A stretch of DNA of 64,000 nt. Origin: Diplonema japonicum (lineage: Eukaryota > Euglenozoa > Diplonemea > Diplonemida > Diplonemidae). The number at the start of each line of letters is the position of its first letter. Position 1 is the first letter of the stretch. Positions 30,964 through 40,298 of the stretch are shown here, piece after piece. The translations under genes were made by a program, and so were the position numbers. The stretch lies in assembly GCA_964019335.1 (NCBI GenBank), contig OZ025672.1, positions 558,001-622,000 on the forward strand, given 5' to 3'. The notes beneath the pieces were generated by a model, which saw only the letters and a program-made list of their open reading frames with translations, was not told where the DNA came from and ran no database searches.

Positions 30964-33900
30964 TTAATGGGCATTCGAGTGCTCATATGTCTTCATGAGG
31001 TGCGAGATGAGGTCGTACTCGGCACCCTCGTACAGGTGCAGGATGACGTCGATACTGGGGAGCTGCCAAGGGGTGTGCCGCGTCATGAGACTGTGGAGGG
31101 AGTCGCGGTAGGGGTTGTCAGTGGGCAACTTGTACTTCTTGACCAGCGCTGTAAAGAGGACAGCCTCTTGGTTATGGAACTGGTGTAGGAGTGATGGGAT
31201 GTTCTGTATCTTGCCTGGGTCGTAGCGTGTGTAAAATGCCGCCAGCAGCTGTCCGAATACTTCTTGAGGATTGGGCTGTGACTGGTGCTGCTGATAGTGT
31301 TGTTGGTGTTGGTGTTGGTGCTGCTGAAAATGGGGCTGGTAACCGTGTTGAGAGTTCGGGGGTTGTGCAGCTGCTGAGTGGGACTGCAGTGCCCTTAGGG
31401 CATCGATTTGTAACTTCAAAGGCTCCAAGACTTTTTCAGGTGCACCGGAAGTAGTACTAGCAAGCCTTCCTGCCTTTGTATCCCTCAGTTGTGCTAGCTT
31501 CTCTCGGTGCTGCTTTGAGTCATCTTCCAGTGCCCGTACTCTTGCTGTGATCCTAGCAATCTCACATGACTTTGCATCCTCTTGCAGTCTCACGAGCCGT
31601 TGGGGGCTCCCCTTTGTGCTCCCAAGCTCTTTCATCTGCTGTCTTATTAAATGTAGCTGCCGTTCTGTGGAAGCCTTAGGCAGTTCGTTGATTCTCCTCC
31701 TTTCCTCTTCGTATTTTTTATAGACAGCGGCGAGGTCATCCAGCAGGGACTGGGTGCCGGCCTCCCAATCATTAACTATCTCTTTCCTGCCCATCTTCTC
31801 GCAGACCTGACAATCCTCCTTTTGTGCCGCCCGCAGCTCACATATTTTTCTGTCAGTTGCCTCCATTTCCTTCATCGTCTCCAGTTCCTTCACACCATCG
31901 ATGAGAAACTCTTCGAATTTCGAGCGTGTGAAGTCGATCCACGCCTTCACCAGCGCGGTCACCTCAGCTGCCCACACGTGGTGCCTGCGCTCTACGATGG
32001 TCAATGCATCCCGACACAGCTCTTCCTCTTCCATCACGCTCTGCCTTACTTCAGTCTCTATTTCACATAGCACCATACGTTCAGTGAGCTCTCTTTCTAA
32101 CTGCAACTTGTAATAATGCGCAATGGATGTGATGGCAAATGCTGTGATTTGCTGGAAGGACAGGTCTTCCTCGTAGGCCACCTCCATCCGCATCTGCTGC
32201 TGCAACGCACTTACTGCCGATGTCGACAGCAGCTGCAGGGAGCGCTCCAGGTCGTACGCTGCGACCTGCTGCAGCATGCTGCGTTGGTAGATCTCTGCCA
32301 CCACAAGCCGTTCCACCTCTTCATTGCCGTGGAGTGCTATGCGCTCCGTAATCTCGCAGGCTTCGAAGGCCAACCTCATGGTATTGGCCTCTGCTTCCCT
32401 CATCTGCCGCAGCTCCTCTTCTGTGGGCCCTGTTTGGATAGGCTTTGCAGGTTCAGGAGAGGGGGACACTTGAGCAGGGACTTCAGCAAGGGCAGGAACG
32501 GGAGAGGGAGAAGAAGAGGGAATCTGGGACGGCTCGGGCACAACTACAAGCGGCTTCATCTTGACAGGTGGGTCGGGGAGGTCGAGGGCACCTCCTTGCT
32601 CGAGCACAGGTTCAGGGTCCTCAGGTTTCAGTTCAGGTTCGTCCTGCATGAGCTCCGGCTCAGGTTCGGCCTCAGGTTCTGGTTCGGACTTTTTGGGAGA
32701 TGCTTCAGGCTTAGGGGAAGGAGTTTCTTCAGCAACATTGTCCTCTTTTGCAGCAGGTTTATTTTTGCCAGATGTCCCGTCTATGTAGCCTAGCTGTTTT
32801 GCCACCACTTCCTCAAGGTCCCAGACCACTTCCTTCTTGTTCTTCGGATTATAAAAATATGGCTTCTTTCCATTTACTTTTTTCCATATCCCATTCTTCA
32901 ATAATTCCTTCACCTTCTTTTCTATCGCTGTCTGCCTGTCAGCGTCGATCTTCGCTTCGAGGTTTCCTTTCGCTATCTTCATCATTTCCTTCTTGTACAC
33001 AGACCTTTTCGTTTCCTGTTATTTCCTGCGTTTTGCTTTCATAAGTTATACCTTTTCGTAGTAGTATGTCTTCTCTCCCTTTTTAGCCTCTTTCCATGCG
33101 CCGCCCTTTGCGGTCATTGCGGTTATGTGCTGCTCAACCTCCTCATCCGTGACATCCGGTGGGGGCAGCTTAACGGGCATCTTTACTGTTGTGTGCTTTA
33201 TGTCAGAAAGGGGTTCAAAAGAATAGTGCAAATCACTGAGATCGCCACACTGCAGCAAAAGATGCACGGCAGCAGCGGTCGGGGGTGTCAGCTTGTTGTC
33301 TGCGATCATCTTCGCAAGGTCCGTTTTGTCAAAACGTGTGAGAAGTATTTGACTGGATTCGAACTTCTCGGCCATTTCGCCCTTTTGATAGATTGCCTTG
33401 ATCTCGTCGGCTGTAAGAGAGCACTGTATGAAGTACAGCAAATCGGGTTTGTTCCTTGTGCGCGTGTTTACGGCCACGCCAAGGAGACCTAACAGGTTGA
33501 GCGTCTCACGGGGAAGCCCGAGCTCCTCTACAACTTCGTCCAGACTGCTTTCGAACATCTCTTTTAGGACAGCAGCTTCCTTCCCTGCCATATCGTCGAT
33601 GAGCCTGGCGTGGTCAGGGTTGGGGTTCTTGATCACCTTCTTTGGTTCAGCGTGCCCACCAGGCCCACAATAGAACCCAGGGTACTCGGCTACCTGATCG
33701 CTCCGCCTGATGAACACCAGGACACCATCAGACGACGCAACCAAAGACTCGACACCGAGGGCATGAGACATGTACTTGTCATGATCGTCGCCCGCCAAGC
33801 ACTCCTGCAGCAGGGACTCTTCCAAGTAATGCGACCCGATGAAGCTCTTGTAGTCAGTCACGCCCACTTGCAGCTCTACGGTGTCTCCCTCACTGTGCAC

Positions 33901-34113
33901 ACCCCCAAGCCTGAACTTCAAACCATTAAACAGTTGTACATCCGGATACTTCTTCTTTTTCGCGTCCCACACATCGTCGATGGCACTTTGGAACATCTCT
34001 GTTGTGCAAGCATTGAACTCGGCACCCAGCGAGACCTTCACGTTATCTGGTTTGATGGTCGTCGTCGGAGGAGCTGCGAACGTAAGGCGGTAATCAGATG
34101 AATAGAACGTCAT
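30964..34113 (-). CDS. NUDT22-like Nudix hydrolase fused to two WW domains and a coiled coil
   Basis: Exons 34113-33052 and 33015-30964 join in frame (36-nt intron, GTATAA...AACAG) to 1037 aa. Residues 1-~320 match NUDT22/NUDX9-type UDP-sugar diphosphatases: FNGLKFRLGG, YPGFYCGPGGHAEP and LDEVVEELGLP (Nudix box with a large insert). Across the junction, GAWKEAKKGEKTYYYEK plus ETKRSVYKKE forms WW domain 1 (W340, Y361); WW domain 2 is at W398-W419 with identical 21-residue spacing. Then follow a P/E-rich linker, long coiled coil (~510-850), Q/H-rich segment and a C-terminal FYTRYDPGKIQNIPSLLHQF / LFTALVKKY motif as in kinetoplastid cytoskeletal proteins. Alternative: two genes, with the junction AG used for trans-splicing and initiation at the ATG pair near 32985. 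Confidence 0.7.
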
Positions 34114-34464
34114 TTTACTCCTTTCAGAATCTGTGACACAGTAGAGTAATAGGACTGCCCAGCAGGCCAACACCGTAACACAAGTTACCCGCATTAGGTA
34201 TCTTAAGTTGGGATAACGAAAGAGGGCGCCAGCCTACCAAGGGAACGAGGCACATGGCGCCTGGGTGTGTAGGGCAGGGCGTAAATAAAGAGTGTAGCTA
34301 TTGTCACAATCGACAACGACAATTCGCTTTCCACTTCCCGGTCCCTCCCACCGCATCCCCCGACCCCATCTCGCCAAAACACAATCACAGCACTCCAAAC
34401 TCACAACTCGCACGCCCTTCCTGATGTTGACTAGACACCTCAAAAGACAATCTGCGTTAGTATT

Positions 34465-35388
34465 TTAAATTGACTGCGTGTGTGTGTTGATCCTGCTTTT
34501 CAATCCAAATGACAGTTTAGGTCTGTTTCTATCTTCCAGCTGCCGCGTGGTGTTCTGCAGCTCCTCACGCCGCACCCTTGCCTCTTCGAGCTCTTTAAAG
34601 CGCTGGGCGTCCTGCTCGTGAGCTTGCTTGAGCATTTCATGTTGTGCTGTCTCAATGCGCCTCCTGTTCTCTTCGACTTGTGCCGCAACGCTAACTTCTT
34701 CCTCGGTGTCGGTTTTGTCGAGCCCTTTGTTTTTTTCTACTTTTTCTTCATTCGTCTGGTGCAGTCTGATGATGTTCTCTACGGACAGTGTGGTCCTCCT
34801 ACGCACCTCGTCGCTAATCCTTTTCTGTATGTCCTGCCTCACCTCGAGGCTCTCCAGTGCTTCTTGCACACGCCGTCTGACCTCTTCTTCCACCTGCTTG
34901 GTGACTTCTTCAACCACGGTCTCCTCACGTTGCTCGGCTGCTCTTTGCTTCTTCTTCAGTTCACGCGAGACACTTCTACTACCAGAGCTCCTCCTGCGTT
35001 TGTTCTTTCGGTCGTTCTCACCTTTCCTCCGGTTTCTAGATCTAGACTCTCTCTTGCCGCCCTCGTCCCTTCTGCTGCGATTTTGCTTACCCCGTCGATC
35101 TCTGCTCCGTGACCTACTCAATCTCGTATTCCTATTCCTGCAAATACTTCGGCTTCTACTTCTATTTGAATCATAGCTGTCACTGCTGCTGCTGCTCCTA
35201 CTCCTACCTCTTCTCCGTTTATTTCGGTTTCTCCTCCCCTTTTCCTTGCTCTCTGCATCTCTCCTTCGATTTCTGCTCCTTCTCACATCTTGTGATCGGT
35301 CGTCGCTTTTCCGTCTTCTCCTGTCCACGCTGCTGTCACTGCTCCTTCTTCTCCCTCTTCTGTCAGGACTAAAACTTGAAGACCTCAT
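34465..35388 (-). CDS. ARGLU1-like SR-rich splicing regulator
   Basis: 307 aa, single exon. The N-terminal ~150 residues are an RS/RR-rich domain; residues ~150-300 are a charged coiled coil; the end RNRPKLSFGLKSRI matches the conserved RPKLSFSLK terminus of ARGLU1 (arginine/glutamate-rich 1), a co-activator and splicing modulator in animals and plants. The domain order RS then E/R helix is the same as in the family, and the length is close to it. Presence of such a protein is consistent with active cis-splicing. Confidence 0.8.
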   Translation of the reverse strand: MRSSSFSPDRRGRRRSSDSSVDRRRRKSDDRSQDVRRSRNRRRDAESKEKGRRNRNKRRRGRSRSSSSSDSYDSNRSRSRSICRNRNTRLSRSRSRDRRGKQNRSRRDEGGKRESRSRNRRKGENDRKNKRRRSSGSRSVSRELKKKQRAAEQREETVVEEVTKQVEEEVRRRVQEALESLEVRQDIQKRISDEVRRRTTLSVENIIRLHQTNEEKVEKNKGLDKTDTEEEVSVAAQVEENRRRIETAQHEMLKQAHEQDAQRFKELEEARVRREELQNTTRQLEDRNRPKLSFGLKSRINTHTQSI

Positions 35389-35471
35389 GTTACCTTTATT
35401 ATGCAGGGTGTGGTGTGGTGTGTATGGTACACAAAAACAAGTTAAGACTCTAGCTTCTACTCTAAATACTG

Positions 35472-36839
35472 CTAGCCGCTTCTGTCACTCATAGAGGCGC
35501 TGGTGGGTGTGTAGATCACAGCACTAGGCCTGCTCCAAGAATCGGCCTTTGTCTTGATCATGTTAGCTATTTCGTGCAAACGTTTGTCGTGCGGTCTGAT
35601 GTTGACGGACCGTTCAGCGTAGTAGCGTGCGTGGATGGGGAGGTCGAACTCGCTGTAATACGTCTGCGCCAAGCCCAGCCATGCTCGGAAGTCACGTGGA
35701 TCCAATTCAAGTGCCCTGTTGTAGGCAAAGACACATCCCTTCACATTACCGATGCCTCCTTGGTAGGGACTGTACTCGTGACCCAGAAAAGTCCATGCAT
35801 TGTGATACTTGTGGTTGAGCTGCAAGGCTCGGATGAAGTAGCTCACGGCTTTCTCGTTTTCCTTCTGCAGACTGTACAAGTTACCCAAGATACATTGGGT
35901 CTCAGGTCTGTAAGGCTGATTCTGCATTACCTTGTGGGCCAGCAAAGACAGCGTTTCCACCTCGCTGTGCATGTACAGTGTATTGGAGTAGACGTCGATA
36001 TCTTTTATCCTATAGGGATCCTTCTCCAGCACGTATTCGTAGTAGTTGCGTGCTAGCTGCGAGTCGCCTTTGTCATAAGCAGCCGCAGCCAGCGAGCATA
36101 TGACTGGAGAAGCGTTGGGGTACGAAATATGCAGCGCCTGGTACTTCGACAACACGTTATCACCATAGTTCTTGAGAAGGAGATGCGCCTCGAAGAGGTC
36201 GAGGACCCAATGGCTGGCGGGGAAGACACGCTTCACGTCGATCATAACAGCATTGCCACCCACAGATGCGATGGCTTGCCAGGCAGACCACAACAGGGGC
36301 CTGTGTACTACTGCCCGAATTAGCACACCCATAGCATCTTCCTTGTGTCCCCTATCAAGGAGGATTAAGCCAAACAAGTACAACATGTACCCATCCACCT
36401 TGCCCTTGGCGTGCAGATGTGATAGCTGATTGTACAGTTCGTCGCTATGAGGGTTGCAGGGCTTGGCTTCTGAGAGAAGCACTGATTTGTTGAGCAAAGA
36501 CTGCTGCAAGTTCTGCTCGCCGTCGAGCCATTTAGAATAAAAATAAAGGAACCTTGCTCTGTACGTGGTGATCGTCGCCTTTTGCTGCTTTAGCGTGTGG
36601 GCTGCCCTGAGGTACTCCTTCGCCTGCATCAGCACGAGCACCTCGTCCTCTAAGTCCTGCAGCTCTTCGTTCTCCTCCATCTCGTCGTCGAAGCCTTGCG
36701 TCCCTGTGAACTCAGACACAGAGGCCGCCACCTCTGCGCTCATCCCATTCAAGATTTCTGTGCACCACAGGGCATTGTCTGTGAGACCCCTGTTCATGCA
36801 ATCAATGGTTGCCCCCGTTAGCTCCTCCGAACGGTTCAT
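35472..36839 (-). CDS. CDC23: Anaphase-promoting complex subunit 8 (Cdc23)
   Basis: TPR subunit of the APC/C ubiquitin ligase that drives mitotic exit. 455 aa from the ATG at 36839. The TPR array is strongly Cdc23-like: VDGYMLYLFGLILLDRGHKE, VLEKDPYRIKDIDVYSNTLY, QCILGNLYSLQKENEKAVSY, YHNAWTFLGHEY and NRALELDPRDFRAWLGLAQT. The C-terminus is shorter than in animal Cdc23 (usual ~590 aa), stopping soon after the last clear repeat. An alternative in-frame ATG at 36869 would overlap the preceding Mdm12-like gene by 22 nt. The likelier start is 7 nt after the TAG that is both that gene's stop and a possible AG acceptor. Confidence 0.92.
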   Translation of the reverse strand: MNRSEELTGATIDCMNRGLTDNALWCTEILNGMSAEVAASVSEFTGTQGFDDEMEENEELQDLEDEVLVLMQAKEYLRAAHTLKQQKATITTYRARFLYFYSKWLDGEQNLQQSLLNKSVLLSEAKPCNPHSDELYNQLSHLHAKGKVDGYMLYLFGLILLDRGHKEDAMGVLIRAVVHRPLLWSAWQAIASVGGNAVMIDVKRVFPASHWVLDLFEAHLLLKNYGDNVLSKYQALHISYPNASPVICSLAAAAYDKGDSQLARNYYEYVLEKDPYRIKDIDVYSNTLYMHSEVETLSLLAHKVMQNQPYRPETQCILGNLYSLQKENEKAVSYFIRALQLNHKYHNAWTFLGHEYSPYQGGIGNVKGCVFAYNRALELDPRDFRAWLGLAQTYYSEFDLPIHARYYAERSVNIRPHDKRLHEIANMIKTKADSWSRPSAVIYTPTSASMSDRSG

Positions 36840-36847
36840 TTTAGCTC

Positions 36848-37927
36848 CTAGTGTGGTATTGGTAGACATGTGTGAGATAAATAACGTGCTTCAGCACTAC
36901 TTGCAACTATGCGTGATAATGTTTTACGTAACATTCCACTAATATGGTCTAAGGGTATTCTAAGAGAGTTGGGCCACAGGATGTGGTCGAACAGGAAGTC
37001 GGACATGATGTGGCGTACTAGCCCCGATATTTTGTCACTGTCGACGCATTTTGGGAGGCAGTGATCGCCGAAGGACACGTCGAGAGAAAGCGTAGCGGGC
37101 GACGACCAGCAGTTGACTGGTGTCTCAGGGATAAGGTAGCAGGTTATGACGCCATCTGCGATCAGGATCTCAACTGCTGTGTGGATGGACAATGAGTGTA
37201 GCTTGCAGGTGACTGGCAGGGAAATGAGGTCATGCAGCTCCTGACCGCAGAGGGACGCGTCGCCCTTAAACACAGCATCTATGCTCACTTCCAAATCCCC
37301 TGCATAAGAAAAGGTGAACTCTGTCCACAACCCATCAGGGCCGCATAGCTCTGACAGGTTAGGAGGCACCAGACCAAGCAAGTGTCTAGACAAGGCTTCC
37401 TTGAAGCCAGGCAGCGCGATATCTTCGTCGTTGGTATCTTCAGTCATGTTGAGGTCTATCACAGGCGACGCACTTTCGGAAGAAACCCTTTCCCTTTCTT
37501 GCTCGAAGTCGCTCTCCCCGTCGCTGTGCAGCTGCAAAACACTGTCCTCGTCGCTCTTGTCTAGCCCGAACGTTGTCTCCAGCAAGCTCTTCAGAGTGAT
37601 GTTATTGCCCTCCAATGTCTGTGCATGGTAGCCAATCTTTGGCTTTCCTTCCCTCTCCGTTACTTCGATATTCAAGACCTTAGCTGTCGGCCTCTCACGG
37701 GGGTTGGGCACCAGCCCGTGAGGGAAGTCTTTCGCAGTTCCGATTTGGGTAAGCTCCACGTAAGGGGGCTTCGTGCCAAATTTCGTGTCTCGAATCTGGA
37801 GCATCTTGACAAATGGAATGCCTTTTTCTACCATTTCCTCCAGCTTGCTGTTCCCCATCTCTACGATCTGGTCTAAGAGGCCCTCCAACACATAGCTGTC
37901 TTCCCCTTCAAGTTTTACCTGTGCCAT
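36848..37927 (-). CDS. Mdm12-like SMP-domain protein (ERMES lipid-transfer subunit)
   Basis: 359 aa, single exon. The N-terminus PFVKMLQIRDTKFGTKPPYV followed by ELTQIG matches the Mdm12 SMP-domain start, in which proteins of this family read 'sFdFGsvpPeIElvdIgd'. After an acidic insert (residues ~100-170), TFSYAGDLEVSIDAVF, ISLPVTCKLHSLSIHTAVEI and VRHIMSDFLFDHILWPNSLR complete the SMP fold. Mdm12 bridges Mmm1 and Mdm34 in ER-mitochondria contact sites and carries lipids. The insert position agrees with the variable loop of Mdm12. Start 5 nt after an ACACAG acceptor. The last ~20 residues overlap the alternative start of the Cdc23 gene. Confidence 0.72.
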   Translation of the reverse strand: MAQVKLEGEDSYVLEGLLDQIVEMGNSKLEEMVEKGIPFVKMLQIRDTKFGTKPPYVELTQIGTAKDFPHGLVPNPRERPTAKVLNIEVTEREGKPKIGYHAQTLEGNNITLKSLLETTFGLDKSDEDSVLQLHSDGESDFEQERERVSSESASPVIDLNMTEDTNDEDIALPGFKEALSRHLLGLVPPNLSELCGPDGLWTEFTFSYAGDLEVSIDAVFKGDASLCGQELHDLISLPVTCKLHSLSIHTAVEILIADGVITCYLIPETPVNCWSSPATLSLDVSFGDHCLPKCVDSDKISGLVRHIMSDFLFDHILWPNSLRIPLDHISGMLRKTLSRIVASSAEARYLSHTCLPIPH

Positions 37928-38019
37928 GTTGCCTGTGTGCTGTATTATGTAGTCTAGCGAGGCGAAGTTGACTAATTAAGACCAGTGAGCTAGATCAAGT
38001 AAACTAGATCTACTAACTC

Positions 38020-38114
38020 GTGCAGATCACCAACGCCAGCATGAGCATGTGAAGTGCAACCCTTCGGGGGGAAGGACACAGCCAGTCTGCCTTGGCAGTC
38101 TAGACGATCTGCAC
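38020..38114. other. Candidate structured RNA / 3'-UTR element
   Basis: A perfect 9-bp outer stem, GTGCAGATC (38020-38028) with GATCTGCAC (38106-38114), encloses two further hairpins: CCTTC/GAAGG with a G5 loop (38061-38075) and CTGC/GCAG with a CTTG loop (38087-38098). It lies in the 290-bp interval downstream of the voltage-sensor-like gene. No known RNA family is recognised; direction of transcription unknown. Confidence 0.45.
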
Positions 38115-38216
38115 TGCTGTATGTTATGTACTGTTGCGGTATGATGCTGCTTGTTGTCCGTACGTCTCTGAACGGAGCGCTTGTGTTTTCTTCAAACTTC
38201 GTATGGTAGGAAATAG

Positions 38217-38822
38217 TTAGACTATTTCTAAAAGGGGTTCGGTGCCATCATCGGACTGCCACAGGTGCGAGGGGCCACCAGGCTGGTCCAAAGTGTCGGG
38301 AAGGGTGATAGTGGGGTTGTCGTGCTTGTGCAACACGACTTTTCTCTGCAAAGTGGAAGCCAAGTATTGCGATTTATAAAAGAAGTAGAGACGTGCCAAC
38401 TGTGCTGAGTAACGGAGGGAAAGCAACAATGCTTCAAACTCTATTCTTGTAAAGCGATTTGACAGCGACAAACCGAATATCATGCAGCAGCTGACGCACA
38501 GCAGGAATTCCAAAATATTCGAAACAGACTGTGTGAAATACTTCAAAGGCCCACTGAGCCACATCTGTAACACCACTTCCCCCGTGAACAGCAGCGTCAG
38601 CACCGCCTCACCAAACAAGTACCACCCATTCCCATGAGCACCTTCGGTCACAGCACTCAAGAATAGCAGCAGGGCCGTCAACCCCACTGCTCCTATGTAT
38701 ACCAACCTGACACTACTGCTGAACTTCAGTCTTGCAACAAGATCTTTAAAGCTCACACCCTCCTTCTTGCGATCGATGGCCTGATCTTCAACAGGGTCTC
38801 GATGCATTGTCTTCAACCTCAT
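38217..38822 (-). CDS. Four-span voltage-sensor-like membrane protein
   Basis: 201 aa, single exon. Hydrophobic spans at ~41-60, ~68-90, ~101-121 and ~127-150 resemble S1-S4 of ion-transport proteins. S2 is GEAVLTLLFTGEVVLQMWLS with conserved acidic residues, S3 starts NILEFLL, and S4 is EALLLSLRYSAQLARLYFFY with two arginines. There is no pore region, so it may be a stand-alone voltage-sensor domain (as in Hv1 or VSP) or simply a small regulatory membrane protein. Cytoplasmic ends are short. The start follows ACCTTAACAG by 12 nt. Function uncertain because S4 has fewer basic residues than classical sensors. Confidence 0.65.
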   Translation of the reverse strand: MRLKTMHRDPVEDQAIDRKKEGVSFKDLVARLKFSSSVRLVYIGAVGLTALLLFLSAVTEGAHGNGWYLFGEAVLTLLFTGEVVLQMWLSGPLKYFTQSVSNILEFLLCVSCCMIFGLSLSNRFTRIEFEALLLSLRYSAQLARLYFFYKSQYLASTLQRKVVLHKHDNPTITLPDTLDQPGGPSHLWQSDDGTEPLLEIV

Positions 38823-38850
38823 GTCGAATGGCTTCTGTTAAGGTGAGTTT
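38823..38850 (-). promoter_or_regulatory. Putative trans-splice acceptor of the voltage-sensor-like gene
   Basis: CTCACCTTAACAG then AAGCCATTCGAC and the ATG. Same architecture as most other genes in the array. Confidence 0.55.
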
Positions 38851-38922
38851 GTAAATAAAGCAAATGGCAGGCATAAATAAGAGTCCGTTCGCACGGAGTT
38901 AACTATATTACTGGGCATGTCA

Positions 38923-40014
38923 TCAGCCTGTGACTTGGATGCTCTTTATGTCGGTGATTCCCTGGCTAACTAGCTGTTGCTTAATCTTCGAGAGGTCCGA
39001 GGGCTTGATCCCTCGGTCGTTCTTAATAGTCTGCACTGACTGCTTCCCATCAAGATGCTTAACGAGAACACGCATGTTAGCAGTGTTGGCACACCAACCT
39101 TCCCCGCCAGGGATGTGCCACGAGTTGCGCATCATGAGCTCGAAGTAGTCATCGTTGTCGATGCCAGCAGACACGTCTTTGTAGTAGTCCAACCACTCGT
39201 CGAGCATGATACATCCGTCCCCGTCCTTGTCCCAGTCGGCAGTGAAATCTTTCATGACTTCCTCTTGTGTCTTCGTCCCATTCAGCACCGCAGGGTGCTT
39301 CGTTGTGTCATACACACTGGCTAGCTCAGCTAGCGTGATAGTCTGGTCTTTGTTCTTGTCCAGGATGTTGTACGCTACGATGATTAAGTCTTTCCTCCTG
39401 GAAGTGAGGGGGCCGCGCACAGCGCGCATGAATTCCGTGGTACTGATTTTCTTGTCACCGTCTCTGTCAAAGTGCTTGATGATGACCTGCATTTCTTTAT
39501 CCTCGATGTGCACCCCTGCGCGTTCGATCCCTGTCTTCAGCTCTTCAAAGCTCAGTGTGTTGCTCTTGTCCTTGTCCATTATGCGAATAGATCTGCCGAG
39601 ACCTCGCGTCGTGCCGCCGGTCCTCTTTATGATCCTATCTTGTATTCTCTTCAGCACCATCCTGCACTGCTCGTCGGCCAGCGGGCATGGTTTGATCCCG
39701 AACAACCCTTCAGTAAACTCAGCAAAACTGAGGACACCATTTTCGTTCAGGTCGTACCTGTGGAATAGTGCCTCGATCTCCTGGTCCGTGCCACCGATGT
39801 TGAGCTTCCCGAGGGCCCTGTCGAACTCCTCAAGGCTCATAGTTCCTGTGTTGTCAATGTCATAGATCTTGAACATCCTACCCAGCTCCCTGCTCAGCTT
39901 GTGTGCTTCTGCCCACCCAGTCTTCAGCTCGATCATACTCTGCAGACGGCGTTGCAGCTCATCTAGACACTTCTCATCGACCTTTGCCGTGCTCTTACTT
40001 AGTTTATCGTACAT
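38923..40014 (-). CDS. EF-hand calcium-binding protein (calcyphosin-like)
   Basis: 363 aa, single exon. At least six EF-hand loops: DIDNTGTMSLEEF, DLNENGVLSFAEF, DKDKSNTLSFEEL, DRDGDKKISTTEF, DKNKDQTITLAEL and DKDGDGCIMLDEW, grouped in pairs along the whole chain. All keep D at position 1 and E at position 12 except the last, E-to-W plus shift (DEW). The arrangement resembles calcyphosin/CAPSL-type proteins, which in flagellates are often axonemal. A C-terminal domain (~300-363) without EF-hands reads like the p25-alpha/calcyphosin tail. Start 2 nt after CCACTACAG. Confidence 0.88.
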   Translation of the reverse strand: MYDKLSKSTAKVDEKCLDELQRRLQSMIELKTGWAEAHKLSRELGRMFKIYDIDNTGTMSLEEFDRALGKLNIGGTDQEIEALFHRYDLNENGVLSFAEFTEGLFGIKPCPLADEQCRMVLKRIQDRIIKRTGGTTRGLGRSIRIMDKDKSNTLSFEELKTGIERAGVHIEDKEMQVIIKHFDRDGDKKISTTEFMRAVRGPLTSRRKDLIIVAYNILDKNKDQTITLAELASVYDTTKHPAVLNGTKTQEEVMKDFTADWDKDGDGCIMLDEWLDYYKDVSAGIDNDDYFELMMRNSWHIPGGEGWCANTANMRVLVKHLDGKQSVQTIKNDRGIKPSDLSKIKQQLVSQGITDIKSIQVTG

Positions 40015-40298
40015 CCCTGTAGTGGCTAGAGGACTACCGGCATTACAGAATAAGTAGCATCACAAGCACTGCATATAAAACAAAAGGAACTACGGTCCGC
40101 ATCCCATTCATTGCTCAGATAGGTCAGCTGTACATGCTGCTCGCCATCAGATCCTATGCAGTAGGTGTTCCAAAGATTTTATCACTTAACAACAGACAAC
40201 ACTATCTATTAGTTAATACCCGTTAGATGATACGATCACTTCGCCTTCCGTTTGTAACGCTGGCATTGGTCAGGAAGAGCCAGCCACACTTATTCACC

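Noticed and set aside
34114-34194. Hydrophobic N-terminal extension (signal-anchor-like) of the Nudix gene
   Set aside because: A strong CTACTGTGTCACAG acceptor lies inside it 18 nt before the next ATG, so it is probably removed before translation.
36839-36869. ATG at 36869 as the start of Cdc23
   Set aside because: Would overlap the upstream gene by 22 nt; the ATG at 36839 after an AG is more likely, but not proven.
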